Source: Polyangium mundeleinium (GTDB lineage: Bacteria > Myxococcota_A > Polyangia > Polyangiales > Polyangiaceae). Taken from it: a stretch of DNA of 64,000 nucleotides. The notes under the pieces are model-generated. The model did not search any database. It saw nothing but the letters and a program-made list of their open reading frames with translations, and was not told where the DNA came from. A program made the position numbers and the translations under genes. Positions 9,525-17,280 of this stretch are shown piece after piece. The stretch spans positions 4,804,501-4,868,500 of the forward strand of contig NZ_JAQNDO010000001.1 in the NCBI RefSeq assembly GCF_028369105.1, read 5' to 3'. Numbering within the stretch: position 1 is the stretch's first letter; each line of letters begins with the position of its first letter.

Positions 9525-11048
9525 ATGAGCAAAGACGAAGAATGGGTCATGATTGCTCTGGACCCGAAGATGTCTCGCCGCCAGGGGATGCCGCCGCAGC
9601 TCCCCATTCCCAAGAGCGAGTTCGAGGGTCTGGCCGACAAAGGCCTGTCCATCGACAACGCCCGCAAGTGGATCAAGTCGTTCCTCAACGACTCGCCCGC
9701 GGGCAAGGACGGCAACTGGCGCAAGAAGAACAGCCAACTCGTCTCGGCGCTGGAGGTCTTCCTCGACAAGGCGCCGCTGCTCGATCGCGCGCAGAAGGGT
9801 TTCGCCGAGAACGACTTCGAAAAGGCGCTCTCCGCGCTCAAGCGCATCGCCTCGATGGATCCGGACGATCACGCCGCGCGCCTGAACCTCGCCGCGGCGC
9901 AGACGGCCCTGCGTGATTACCCGGCCGCGCTGAAGACGTACCAGTCGCTCCGCAAGACCTTCGAAGGCGACGCGGATTATCACGTGGGCCTCGGCCAGGT
10001 CCACGCGACCCTGAGCAACAAGGACGCGGCGATCGACGAGTTCGTCCTCGCGCTCGAGGCGCAGCCCGACTGCCAGCCCGCGCTCGACGCGCTCGCCAAG
10101 CTCGGCGTCCTCGTGCCCGTCTACGAGAACCCGCGCGACGCCACCTCGCTCACGTACGTGCGCAGCGACAAGGTCGACGAGTACCTCCCCTCCGTGTGGG
10201 ACGCCGAGGCGCGCGACGCCGCGTATTACCTGGAGCAGCTCGCGTACCACGAGCGCGAGGCCCGCCCGATCGTGGTGCTCGCGATCGCCGAGCGCATCAT
10301 CAAGCTCGGCGACGCCGGCTCCGCCGAGCGTGGCGAGCTCGCGAAGATCGCGGCCCTGCGCGACCTCGGCCGGCGGGACGAGGCCCTCGCGGCGGCGAAG
10401 GCGTACGTCGAGAAGGCGCAGTCGGCGGGCGCGTACGTCGAGCTCGGGCGCTCGCTCGCGGCCGCGGGCAACGTCGACGAGGCGCGCGCGGCGCTCGACA
10501 AGGCGCTCGAGGCGGATCCGGGGGATCTCCTCGCGCTCCAGTATCGCTTCTGGCCCGCGGACGCGGCCACGAACATCCAGGGCGTCTCGAACGCGATTCC
10601 GGCGCTCACGGCGTTCGCCGAGGCGCACCCGAACGCGGTCGGCGCGTGGCGCTCGCTCGCGCGCGCGAAGATCGCCACGGGCGCGAAGGAGGAGGGCATC
10701 GACCTCCTCAAGAAGGCCGTCGCGCTCCGCCCCGAGGACGACGACCTCCGCGCCGAGCTCTGGACGCAGCTCGGCAACGAGAAGCGATACCAGGAGATCG
10801 TCGAGGACGCGGGCAAACTCGAAAACCTGGCCAAGCGCGACTGGAAGCTCCGCTGGAACGAGGCGGAGGCTTACCTCGGCCTCGAAAAGAAGATCGAGGC
10901 GCGCGGCGCGTTCTCGGCCATCAATTTCGACGACTCGCTGCACGTCGACATCCGCAAGCGCGCCAAGCGCGCGGTGAAATCGATCGACGAGGGCCTGACC
11001 CTCGGCGGCGTGATGTCCAATCCGGAGACGCCGCCCGCGGCGACCTGA
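9525..11048 (+). CDS. TPR-repeat protein
   Basis: A 507-residue soluble protein starting at ATG 9525 (MSKDEEWVMIALDP). Residues 95-270 and 330-470 contain tetratricopeptide-like helix pairs: the pattern of Ala8, Gly/Ala and Pro32-like positions is visible in the segments around FEKALSALKRIASMDPDDHA and VDEARAALDKALEADPGDL. No signal peptide or enzymatic motif is seen. It follows the tail-anchored kinase by 64 bp and could act as its scaffold or substrate; this is inference from position only. A strong intrinsic terminator follows. Confidence 0.85.
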   Translation: MSKDEEWVMIALDPKMSRRQGMPPQLPIPKSEFEGLADKGLSIDNARKWIKSFLNDSPAGKDGNWRKKNSQLVSALEVFLDKAPLLDRAQKGFAENDFEKALSALKRIASMDPDDHAARLNLAAAQTALRDYPAALKTYQSLRKTFEGDADYHVGLGQVHATLSNKDAAIDEFVLALEAQPDCQPALDALAKLGVLVPVYENPRDATSLTYVRSDKVDEYLPSVWDAEARDAAYYLEQLAYHEREARPIVVLAIAERIIKLGDAGSAERGELAKIAALRDLGRRDEALAAAKAYVEKAQSAGAYVELGRSLAAAGNVDEARAALDKALEADPGDLLALQYRFWPADAATNIQGVSNAIPALTAFAEAHPNAVGAWRSLARAKIATGAKEEGIDLLKKAVALRPEDDDLRAELWTQLGNEKRYQEIVEDAGKLENLAKRDWKLRWNEAEAYLGLEKKIEARGAFSAINFDDSLHVDIRKRAKRAVKSIDEGLTLGGVMSNPETPPAAT

Positions 11049-11066
11049 GCAGCGGCGCGAAGACGA

Positions 11067-11104
11067 AAAAGGCGCGAGCCCAGCAATGGGTCCGCGCCTT
11101 TTCC
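11067..11104. terminator. Bidirectional intrinsic terminator
   Basis: A near-perfect hairpin: outer stem AAAAGGCGCG with CGCGCCTTTT, inner stem GCCCA with TGGGT, and loop GCAA. Flanking A-run on one side and T-run on the other let it serve both the TPR gene (+) and the convergent membrane-protein gene (-). Confidence 0.9.
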
Positions 11105-11126
11105 TTTTGTGGTCTCTCGACGCGAA

Positions 11127-11603
11127 TCACTTGAGCGGCAGCGTCTCGTCGGTCGTCACCGTCCCGTAGAGCGCGCCCACGATGGCGCCGAACGCGAGGT
11201 GCGCGGCCACGAACGAGAGGATGCCGAGCCCGCCGTACCTCGACATGAAGAAACCCGGCGCGGCCACGACCTCCGGCACGAGCGGGTGCATCACGCCGAC
11301 CAGGCCCACGAAGATGCCCGCGAGCACGAGGTGCACGAGCGAGACCTTGAGGCCCGTCGCGGCGCCTGCGCTCCGCGTGATGGTCTCGAACACGGCGCCG
11401 TAGGCGATCCCGATGAGCCCCGACATCATGATGGTCACGAGGAACCCGACGAGCCACGACAGGCTGCTCGGCGCATTGCCGGGCAACGTGCCGAGGAGCT
11501 GCGCGACGTCCGCCGAGGCGCCGGCCGCGCGAGCAGCCGCGATGATCAGCGTCATGGCGGCGCCGCCGACGATCCCTGCGAAGAATGCTTTCCCGACCTT
11601 CAT
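11127..11603 (-). CDS. Small four-helix membrane protein
   Basis: A 158-residue protein with about four hydrophobic helices (near 5-25, 45-70, 85-110 and 125-150). The start at MKVGKAFFAGIVGG is chosen because a strong ribosome site (AAGGAGGG, 5 bp spacing) precedes it; the longer open frame upstream is an Arg/Pro-rich artefact. Gly- and Ala-rich helices with few charged residues suggest a compact integral membrane protein. It may belong to the DUF6789-type group, though I cannot confirm this. Function unknown. Confidence 0.8.
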   Translation of the reverse strand: MKVGKAFFAGIVGGAAMTLIIAAARAAGASADVAQLLGTLPGNAPSSLSWLVGFLVTIMMSGLIGIAYGAVFETITRSAGAATGLKVSLVHLVLAGIFVGLVGVMHPLVPEVVAAPGFFMSRYGGLGILSFVAAHLAFGAIVGALYGTVTTDETLPLK

Positions 11604-11728
11604 GACTGCCCTCCTTTTCCCGTTCGGGGGCGCGGCTCGGGCGAGCCGACGGGCGGCCGAACGGGCGTCCCCGAGCACACCCGGGCAAACCGGATGCCAG
11701 GCGGCCTCGGCCGCGGGTGGGAAGGCGA

Positions 11729-11748
11729 TTCCCGATATCAATCGGGAA
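11729..11748. promoter_or_regulatory. Palindromic operator candidate
   Basis: TTCCCGAT-ATCA-ATCGGGAA is a perfect 8-bp inverted repeat with a 4-bp spacer, 126 bp upstream of the start of the small membrane protein gene (minus strand). It has the geometry of a dimeric repressor site. No regulator gene adjoins it. Confidence 0.4.
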
Positions 11749-11882
11749 GAGCGGACGATTGCGAAGGAAAGGGCGGGGGAGGCGGGAGTCGCTGGGATGT
11801 GACGAGGACTATCCGTGCGTGGAGGACGCACGTGGGCAGGACGGGCGCACCACGCTTCGAGCGTGACGCGCGCGCGCCGGGG

Positions 11883-12635
11883 TCAATCGGCGAGGCAGGC
11901 GTCGTACTCGGTCGGGCAGAACGCTGCCATGCAACTGTCGCAGTCGGTGTCCGGCGAGACGCCGGAGCACAGCGTCGCCTGGCAATAGTCAACGCACGAC
12001 GCCCCACACCCGCATTCGAGGTAGGCCACATAGACGGAGGCCGATGTTTCGCAGAGGGGGCCCGCGTTGGGGCTCAGGGTGTAGTCGTAGCAGGTCTGGC
12101 AGGTCTCGGCGGGGCAATCGAGCGGATCGGATCCCTCCGCGCAAAGCCCGGATCCTTCCGGTTCGTCGCAGAAACCGTCACCGGCCGAGGGGCAGGTCGG
12201 GATGGCGCAATCCTTCGTATCGGACCCCGCCGCGCAGAGCCCGTCGCCCTTGGGCGCAGGCTCATTGCAAACACCGTTGTTCACGAGGTTGCAGGTCGGC
12301 GCGGGGCTCAGGCACGAATCGAGATCGCTCTCCTCGGCGTAACACACCGACTCGTCGTAATCGCCGTCGCTGCATGCGGCATCGCCCGTCAGACAGGTGA
12401 GGTACGTCGAGTATTCATCCTTGCAATCGGCGTCCGCTGCCTCGTCCTTCTGGTTGATCTTGTCGTCGAGGCACGACCCGAGCTCCACTTCCGTACACTT
12501 GTTGCAATCGCACCGCTGATTGCAGTATTTTTGCTCGGGGGTCGCGGGGTCATCCCCGCTGCTGCAGGCCGCGAACAGCGTCGCGGCCGCGAAAAAAAGC
12601 AGGGTCAATCCTTTGGCCATGCGCTCGTGGGTCAT
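11883..12635 (-). CDS. Cys-rich lipoprotein with tandem LNR-like repeats
   Basis: A 250-residue predicted lipoprotein (lipobox LFAAC) with more than 25 cysteines in the mature part, implying a disulphide-rich extracytoplasmic fold. Two tandem repeats are obvious around residues 120-180: NGVCNEP...GLCAAGSDTKDC and DGFCDEP...GLCAEGSDPLDC. Their Cys spacing and acidic Ca-binding-like residues resemble Lin-12/Notch repeats and similar Cys-rich modules common in myxobacterial surface proteins. Flanking segments (30-60, 190-250) have other CxxxC patterns. An alternative start is Met6. A surface or cell-contact role is inference. Confidence 0.82.
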   Translation of the reverse strand: MTHERMAKGLTLLFFAAATLFAACSSGDDPATPEQKYCNQRCDCNKCTEVELGSCLDDKINQKDEAADADCKDEYSTYLTCLTGDAACSDGDYDESVCYAEESDLDSCLSPAPTCNLVNNGVCNEPAPKGDGLCAAGSDTKDCAIPTCPSAGDGFCDEPEGSGLCAEGSDPLDCPAETCQTCYDYTLSPNAGPLCETSASVYVAYLECGCGASCVDYCQATLCSGVSPDTDCDSCMAAFCPTEYDACLAD

Positions 12636-12800
12636 TGGTGCTCCGGCGAATGGGTTGTGGGGCGCCGCGCGCCGGCGCCGCGAAAAGAAAGGTGCGGCCT
12701 ACGCGTGCTGGCGGAGACCTTTGTGAACGCTATCACGGCCCCCGCCGCGCGTCCAGGGCGGCCAGGGCCTTCCGCGTTCGTTCGGAGAATCGCGCGCGGC

Positions 12801-14219
12801 TCAACGCCGGGGCGCAGGCTCGGTCGGGGCTGCCTTCGGGCAGTCTCCCGTGATGAGCCGCGCGCTGCGCTCGTACGTCAGGTAGGAAAAGGCCCAATCG
12901 AAGAGCACGAGGAGCCGATTCCGGAACCCGATCAGGAAAAATACGTGAATCAGGAGCCACGCGAGCCACGCGACGAAGCCCGAGAGCTCGAGGCGCCCGA
13001 GATCCGCCACGGCCGCGTTGCGCCCGATCGTGGCGAGCGTACCCTTGTCGAGGTATCGAAACGGCCGCCGCTCCTCTCCTTGGATCGACCGCACGATGTT
13101 CTTCGCGGTATGGCGCGCCTCCTGGATCGCCGCAGGGGCGAGGCCCGGCACGGGCGAACCGTCCTGCTCCAGCGTGGCGAGGTCGCCGACCACGAAGATC
13201 TCCGGGTGCCCGGGCACCGACAGATCCGGCGAAACCTTCACCCGCCCGGCGCGATCGAGCGGCGCGCCGAGGGCCTGTCCGAGCGGCGAGGCTTTTACGC
13301 CCGCGGCCCAGAGCACCGTCTTCGCGGCGATACGCTCCTCGCCGATCTGCACCCCTTGTGCGTCGATGCCCGTCACCCTGGCGTTCGTGCGCACCTCCAC
13401 CCCGAGCCGCTGGAGCTGCCGTTCTGCGCGCGCCGAGAGCAGCGTCGAATAGGTCGGCAGCACGCGATCGATTCCTTCGACCAGCACGATTCGCGCGGCC
13501 GTCGGATCGATCATCCGGAAATCATTCGCCACGGTATGGTGCGCGACCTCGGCCAGCGTCCCGGCGAGCTCCACGCCCGTCGGCCCTCCGCCCACGATCA
13601 CGAACGTCAGCCACGCTGCGCGCTCCTCCTGCGAGGGCGCGCAGCACTCGGCCTTCTCGAATGCGAGCAGCACGCGGCGCCGGATCTCCAACGCGTCTTC
13701 GAGGCTCTTCAGCCCCGGGGCCATGGCCGCCCACTCCTCGTGCCCGAAATACGAGTGGCTCGCGCCGGTCGCGACGATGAGGTAATCGTATCCGAACGTC
13801 CCGGCCGACGAGGTCACCGTTCGTTCTTTGGGATCGATGCCCGTCACCTCGGCGAGGAGCACCCGCACGTTTCGTTGATCGCGCAGCACGCGCCGGATCG
13901 GCGCGGCGATCTCGGCCGGATTCAGGCCTGCAGTCGCGACCTGATAAAGAAGCGGCTGGAAGAGGTGGTGGTTCTTGCGGTCGAGCAGGGTGATACGGAC
14001 GGGCGCGTGGCGCAGGGCCTTGGCGGCGTAGAGTCCGCCGAAGCCGCCGCCCACGATGACCACGTGGGGCAGGTGCAGCGGCTCCTTGCGTGCTTTTGGG
14101 GTACGGCCCGGCTCTCCGAACGTGATGGGGCTCCCGCGCTCGTCCGCGCGGCGCTGTGCGATTCGTGCGTTGCGCGGCGTTTGCTTCGGCCCCCTCGCTC
14201 GCCTTGACGGACCCTTCAT
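12801..14219 (-). CDS. ndh: Type II NADH dehydrogenase (NDH-2)
   Basis: A 472-residue single-subunit FAD-dependent NADH:quinone oxidoreductase. A dinucleotide-binding fold at about 51-80 has VVIVGGGFGGLYAAKAL; a second one for NADH near 205-225 has FVIVGGGPTGVELAGTL. The FAD-binding C-terminal motif is IFVVGDLATLE, followed by the quinone-site region APAAIQEARHTAKNI. Hydrophobic segments near 405-445 match the membrane-associated C-terminal part. The enzyme feeds electrons into the quinone pool without proton pumping. The first 45 residues (basic, Arg-rich) are probably not part of the native protein; a start near residue 48 is possible. Confidence 0.9.
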   Translation of the reverse strand: MKGPSRRARGPKQTPRNARIAQRRADERGSPITFGEPGRTPKARKEPLHLPHVVIVGGGFGGLYAAKALRHAPVRITLLDRKNHHLFQPLLYQVATAGLNPAEIAAPIRRVLRDQRNVRVLLAEVTGIDPKERTVTSSAGTFGYDYLIVATGASHSYFGHEEWAAMAPGLKSLEDALEIRRRVLLAFEKAECCAPSQEERAAWLTFVIVGGGPTGVELAGTLAEVAHHTVANDFRMIDPTAARIVLVEGIDRVLPTYSTLLSARAERQLQRLGVEVRTNARVTGIDAQGVQIGEERIAAKTVLWAAGVKASPLGQALGAPLDRAGRVKVSPDLSVPGHPEIFVVGDLATLEQDGSPVPGLAPAAIQEARHTAKNIVRSIQGEERRPFRYLDKGTLATIGRNAAVADLGRLELSGFVAWLAWLLIHVFFLIGFRNRLLVLFDWAFSYLTYERSARLITGDCPKAAPTEPAPRR

Positions 14220-14291
14220 GCCCGGGGCGATGCAATCGTTGGTCCAGGCGAGGTGGTCGGGCGGCGCGGGCGGGCGTCCGGGCCCGAGATG

Positions 14292-14792
14292 TCAGGTGTG
14301 GGTCTTGACCCAGTCGTTCATGAAGACGGCGCTATCGTTCCAGCCGTCGCGAAGCTGCTTTTCGGCCGAGCTCTCGATGAGGCCTCCGATACCGAAGACC
14401 TTCGCCTCGATGACGAGCTCGGCGATGCGGCGGACCTTGTTGTCGCCGACGCGCTCGATACGCATCGTGCCCTCGTTGCGTAGCTTGTCGGCCATGTTGC
14501 CGGGGGTCATCTTCCACGACCAGAACTTGGTCGCCTTGTTGAACCGGCCTTCTTCCGTGTAGCTGAAGTTCGAGCCGAGCACCTTGGCCACGGGGCCGGG
14601 CACGTTCATCTTGGGCGTCCCGGCGACCTTGCGGATCGTTTCGGTGTCGCTGTCGCGCTGGTCGAGGATGCGGAAGTCGGGGAAGCTCAGGTGGCCCCTG
14701 TAGAGCTTCTCGTTGAATTCCTTGTCGAAGAAGACCTTCCAGAACGTCTCCTCGTTGCAGTTGATCTCGTTCGTGACGGTGAACTTGCCCAT
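14292..14792 (-). CDS. DUF2505/SRPBCC-like protein
   Basis: A 166-residue protein starting at MGKFTVTNEINCNEETFW. This start has an AGGAG site 5-7 bp upstream, unlike the longer frame. The sequence has the helix-grip arrangement of START/SRPBCC folds: N-terminal strand, ETFWKVFFDKEFNEKLY helix, long beta-sheet, and a long C-terminal helix ending VFMNDWVKTHT. It most resembles DUF2505 proteins, which are assumed to bind hydrophobic ligands. No membrane span or signal peptide. Confidence 0.78.
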   Translation of the reverse strand: MGKFTVTNEINCNEETFWKVFFDKEFNEKLYRGHLSFPDFRILDQRDSDTETIRKVAGTPKMNVPGPVAKVLGSNFSYTEEGRFNKATKFWSWKMTPGNMADKLRNEGTMRIERVGDNKVRRIAELVIEAKVFGIGGLIESSAEKQLRDGWNDSAVFMNDWVKTHT

Positions 14793-15314
14793 GACGTCTC
14801 CTGGTCTCTGCCCGGGGCCGATTTCTCGCGCCATCGGGGGCTTCGTGGGTCCCCGGGGCTCGGAAGGGCGGCGACTCTACCAGCGAGGGCCGTCGTTCCA
14901 TAGCCTCCCGATGACGGCACTTTGCTGGCCGTCCGGTGCGGCCTCCGCCCGTGGCATCCGCGATGCAGAGCGTCATGGGCCTCGGCGCGGGTGCGCATCT
15001 CGTTCTCGATGCGTGTCTGGGGCGGGGATCGAAAGAAAATGAGATAAGCGGGAACTTTTTTGTTGCAAAGTCGATCCGAGACGAGTATCTCTCGCCGGAG
15101 AGTTTCTACATGTTGATCCGCCCTACGACCGACCGAAACCACGAACGAGCCCAGCTGATGGCAGCAGGCGTCGCGTGCGTGGCGTTCGATTGGTTGCAGC
15201 GTGCGAGTCATCTGGCGCCAAAGTCCGGTAGAACCGAGTCGTTTCGCGGGTATACGCTTCGTGATTCGCGGCAACTCGGCAACCCGGAGGAAGGCACCTA
15301 GGCGGTAGAGCAAG

Positions 15315-15374
15315 CGTCATTCTGACGACTGCGAAGGCCGCCTCGGGAGATCCCAGGCGGCCTTCGGCGTTTTT
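15315..15374 (+). repeat. Structured terminator-like repeat, copy 1
   Basis: Two consecutive hairpins: CGTCA-ttc-TGACG, then GAAGGCCGCCT with AGGCGGCCTTC around a GGGAGATCCC loop, followed by TTTTT. The same order (CGTCA-type hairpin, then GGCCGCC-type hairpin and T-run) recurs at 16464 and 16918 within the tRNA array. Confidence 0.65.
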
Positions 15375-15375
15375 C

Positions 15376-15490
15376 AGGCTTGAGAAACGCCGCGAGGGCC
15401 CTGGAGCTAGGAAGAAGGCCGCAGGAATACTCCGGTATTCCGAGGACGACGACCGACGATCCAGGGCGAGCAGCAAGTTTATCGCGTGCC
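15376..15490. repeat. Palindromic mosaic repeat, copy 1
   Basis: About 115 nt sharing blocks with 17021-17138: GAGAAACGCCGCGAG, GAGCTAGG, the central palindrome GGAATACtccGGTATTCC, CGACCGACGAT and GCAGCAA. The ends pair only weakly here. Nested complementary blocks predict one long interrupted hairpin. See copy 2. Confidence 0.6.
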
Positions 15491-15831
15491 TGATTGGCCT
15501 CCTCCACGGCGTGCTTCTTTGGGGAGCGTCGTGGGGTGGTGGAAGGGGAGTGTTTTGTCCTCGAATGGGGCCTCGTCTTGGGGCTCTTTGCGGGGAGAGG
15601 TGTATCGAGCGGGGCTTTCTTTGGTCCTTCGCGTCTCGCGGAGCGGGGCGTGGGGCCTTCTTGGGCTTCGTTTGGAAGAACGATCGTGAGGGCGCGTGAT
15701 GCGCCCCGGGGCAGGCGTGTATCGATTGCATTCGCATCGAGGGCGCGCGCGTGCCGGGGCCGTGTTGTGTCCTCGACGAGGGATCGCATCGATTCGGATG
15801 CGATGAGGCCCGAGGTGTATTCGCAGCATGC

Positions 15832-15904
15832 GGATCCGTAGTCTCAATGGTAGAGCAGCCGCCTTTTAAGCGGAAGTGTGGAGGTTCGAGTCCTCCCGGA
15901 TCCA
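15832..15904 (+). tRNA. tRNA-Lys(TTT), irregular D-arm
   Basis: Acceptor GGATCCG/CGGATCC; anticodon loop CTTTTAA gives anticodon TTT; T-arm GGAGG TTCGAGT CCTCC; discriminator A, as expected for Lys. CCA is not encoded. An extra T sits in the D-stem (TAGTCTC instead of TAGCTC), which would leave a bulge. First tRNA of the array. Confidence 0.8.
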
Positions 15905-16101
15905 CCTCCTTATAGAGAGAAAAGCTGGGCGATCCATTTTGAAGCAAACGGGGTTGGAAAGAGACGAAAATGAAATCGACGAGCCGATCAAAACATTTCC
16001 TTGCCTCGAACGTCGAAATGGATGTATAACGAAACCGAGGGGACGGGGAAGGGCAGGGGAGAGCGCCTGCGCGTAAGCACGCGGGATGGGCTCTCTCGTG
16101 C

Positions 16102-16177
16102 GGATCCGTAGCTCAATGGGCAGAGCGTCCGCCTTTGAAGCGGAAGCGTGGAGGTTCGAGCCCTCCCGGATCCTCCA
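16102..16177 (+). tRNA. tRNA-Gln(TTG)
   Basis: Acceptor GGATCCG/CGGATCC, D-arm GCTC/GAGC, anticodon loop CTTTGAA (TTG), T-arm GGAGG TTCGAGC CCTCC, CCA encoded. The discriminator is T, unlike the usual G of Gln tRNAs. The body is nearly identical to the flanking Lys(TTT) and Gln(CTG) genes, so these three arose by local duplication with anticodon change. Confidence 0.85.
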
Positions 16178-16289
16178 TGCTGCGCAATGAGCGTGGCAGC
16201 GAGATGTGAAAATAAAATCGACGGATCGGTGAATGAAATGGTTGGCCGAACGTCGAAATGGATGTAGAGAGACGGGCGAGGGAATGGCG

Positions 16290-16460
16290 ATGGGCAAGCG
16301 TCTGTATCACGAGAGCACGAAGGGGAACGCTGGCGAGCTGCCGGACGCTGGCCTCTTCGGGGTCTCGGGGTTGCAGATCCTTTCGCGGGATCAGGCGGCG
16401 AGCGAATCGCGCTCGGCGGCGAATCATGGCCTCGAGCCTCTCGATGCGGGTGGATCCTAG
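16290..16460 (+). CDS. Array microprotein 1 (56 aa)
   Basis: Small frame beginning MGKRLYHESTKGNAGELPDA and ending GLEPLDAGGS, preceded by a GCGAGGG purine-rich site; an ATG two codons upstream (16284) is an alternative start. It is paralogous to the frame at 16756-16914: the conserved pattern is MGKxLYxExxKGNAGEL, SGL, AAxES, GLEPLDxGGS-stop, with length differences that are multiples of three. Conservation of frame and stop between diverged copies supports translation. Function unknown; the spacing between tRNA and terminator suggests co-transcription with tRNA-Gln. Confidence 0.5.
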   Translation: MGKRLYHESTKGNAGELPDAGLFGVSGLQILSRDQAASESRSAANHGLEPLDAGGS

Positions 16461-16463
16461 GAT

Positions 16464-16523
16464 CGTCACGACGTGACGTGTCCGAGGAGGCCGCCCGGGA
16501 AACCTGGCGGCCTTCTTCGTTTT
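16464..16523 (+). terminator. Structured terminator-like repeat, copy 2
   Basis: CGTCAC-GAC-GTGACG hairpin followed by AGGCCGCC...GGCGGCCTT hairpin and TTTT, starting 3 bp after the microprotein 1 stop codon. Same architecture as copies at 15315 and 16918. Confidence 0.65.
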
Positions 16524-16566
16524 CGCGCCTCGAGCGCGGCGGTGGAGACGCGGGGGACGTGGATTT

Positions 16567-16642
16567 GGATCCGTAGCTCAATGGGCAGAGCGTCCGCCTC
16601 TGAAGCGGAAGCGTGGAGGTTCGAGGCCTCCCGGATCCTCCA
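16567..16642 (+). tRNA. tRNA-Gln(CTG)
   Basis: As the preceding Gln gene but anticodon loop CTCTGAA (CTG). Acceptor GGATCCG/CGGATCC, discriminator T, CCA encoded. T-arm 3' half starts GCCTCC, leaving the T-loop slightly altered (TTCGAGG). Confidence 0.85.
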
Positions 16643-16755
16643 TCTGCCGAATGCAATGACGGCAGACGACGAAAATAAAATCGACGGGGTGGCGAATAAA
16701 ATGGTTGACCCGAACGTCGAAACGAAATAAAGATAAACGGGGCGAGGGAAGAGTG

Positions 16756-16914
16756 ATGGGCAAGCATCTGTATAACGAGGACGCGAAGGGGAACGCCGGC
16801 GAGCTGCTGGGCGAGAGCCTCTCGGGCCTCCTGCGGAGCCCTTCGCGAAATGATGCGGCGAACGAATCGAGCCCGGTGCGTGGTCTCGAGCCGCTCGATA
16901 CGGGTGGATCCTAA
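16756..16914 (+). CDS. Array microprotein 2 (52 aa)
   Basis: Paralogue of the 16290-16460 frame: starts MGKHLYNEDAKGNAGELLGE and ends RGLEPLDTGGS. A GCGAGGGAAG purine-rich site lies upstream. Two in-frame indels relative to copy 1 and mostly conservative changes suggest selection on the protein. No membrane span, signal or known motif is visible. It is followed 3 bp later by the third copy of the structured terminator. Confidence 0.5.
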   Translation: MGKHLYNEDAKGNAGELLGESLSGLLRSPSRNDAANESSPVRGLEPLDTGGS

Positions 16915-16917
16915 GAT

Positions 16918-16979
16918 CGTCACGACGTGACGTATCCGAGGAGGCCGCCCGGGAAACCCCTGGTGGTTTTCTTCGTTTT
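16918..16979 (+). terminator. Structured terminator-like repeat, copy 3
   Basis: CGTCACGACGTGACG hairpin and AGGCCGCC paired to GGTGGTTT through several G-T pairs, then T-rich end. Substitutions relative to copy 2 keep pairing as wobble, which supports an RNA-level structure. Confidence 0.55.
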
Positions 16980-17020
16980 GCGCATGTAGCGCGGCGGTGG
17001 GGTCCGGGGGAAATCATGAC

Positions 17021-17138
17021 GGGCTGTCGAGAAACGCCGCGAGCACCTCGAAGCTAGGGAGGGCGACGCAGGAATACTCCTGTATTCCAAGGAGCCCGAC
17101 CGACGATTCGAGGCGCGCAGCAACTTTCTCGACAGCCC
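17021..17138. repeat. Palindromic mosaic repeat, copy 2 (perfect terminal inverted repeats)
   Basis: A 118-nt element whose ends are exact complements: GGGCTGTCGAGAAA and TTTCTCGACAGCCC. Inside are paired CCTCGAA/TTCGAGG and a central GGAATACtccTGTATTCC palindrome. The right end lies 5 bp from tRNA-Tyr. It may be a nonautonomous mobile repeat (REP/MITE-like) or a structured RNA; no protein is encoded. Confidence 0.7.
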
Positions 17139-17143
17139 GACAC

Positions 17144-17222
17144 GTGGACGCTGGGCATGGGTGAGCCCAGGTGGCTGTAAACCATCCGCGTTTGCTTGGA
17201 GGTTCGAGTCCTCCCGTCCACA
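17144..17222 (+). tRNA. tRNA-Tyr(GTA)
   Basis: Acceptor GTGGACG/CGTCCAC, D-stem GGGC/GCCC, anticodon stem GGTGG/CCATC, loop CTGTAAA (GTA), variable region CGCGTTTGCTT, T-arm GGAGG TTCGAGT CCTCC, discriminator A as usual for Tyr. The variable arm is short for a bacterial Tyr tRNA. CCA not encoded. Confidence 0.82.
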
Positions 17223-17280
17223 CCGGCGCGTGAACCCACGCGCTCGAGGAGACGTGCGCCCGCGATGCGCCGTCTGCTTC

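Larger units (their letters stand above)
14793..15831. other. Long intergenic region before the tRNA array
   Basis: About 1 kb without a convincing gene. It holds an AT-richer stretch near 15040-15120, a terminator-like structured repeat at 15315-15374, a palindromic mosaic repeat at 15376-15490, and a perfect inverted repeat ATCGCATC-GATTCG-GATGCGAT at about 15783-15804 shortly upstream of the first tRNA. The 15490-15780 part is G/T-skewed and noncoding in character. The array promoter may lie here, but no clear -35/-10 pair was recognised. Open frames in this stretch show no family resemblance. Confidence 0.5.
16102..17000 (+). repeat. Tandem duplication of a tRNA-Gln plus microprotein unit
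   Basis: Two successive units spaced 465 bp apart (16102 and 16567) share the order: tRNA-Gln, A-rich spacer with AAAATAAAATCGACGG, GAACGTCGAAA block, microprotein frame, and terminator-like double hairpin. Units differ by many substitutions and in-frame indels, so the duplication is not recent. A degenerate third copy of the spacer follows tRNA-Lys(TTT) at about 15960-16030. Confidence 0.75.

Noticed and set aside
14936-15301. 121-codon frame before the first structured repeat
   Set aside because: No similarity, irregular codon pattern, no ribosome site. The end has a layout like the microproteins (stop, then hairpins), but the protein itself is not related to them, so it was not called.
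15300-15330. Piece resembling a tRNA D-arm (GGCGGTAGAGCA) followed by a hairpin
   Set aside because: The hairpin has only a 3-nt loop (CGTCA-ttc-TGACG) and there is no T-arm or acceptor; it belongs to the structured terminator repeat.
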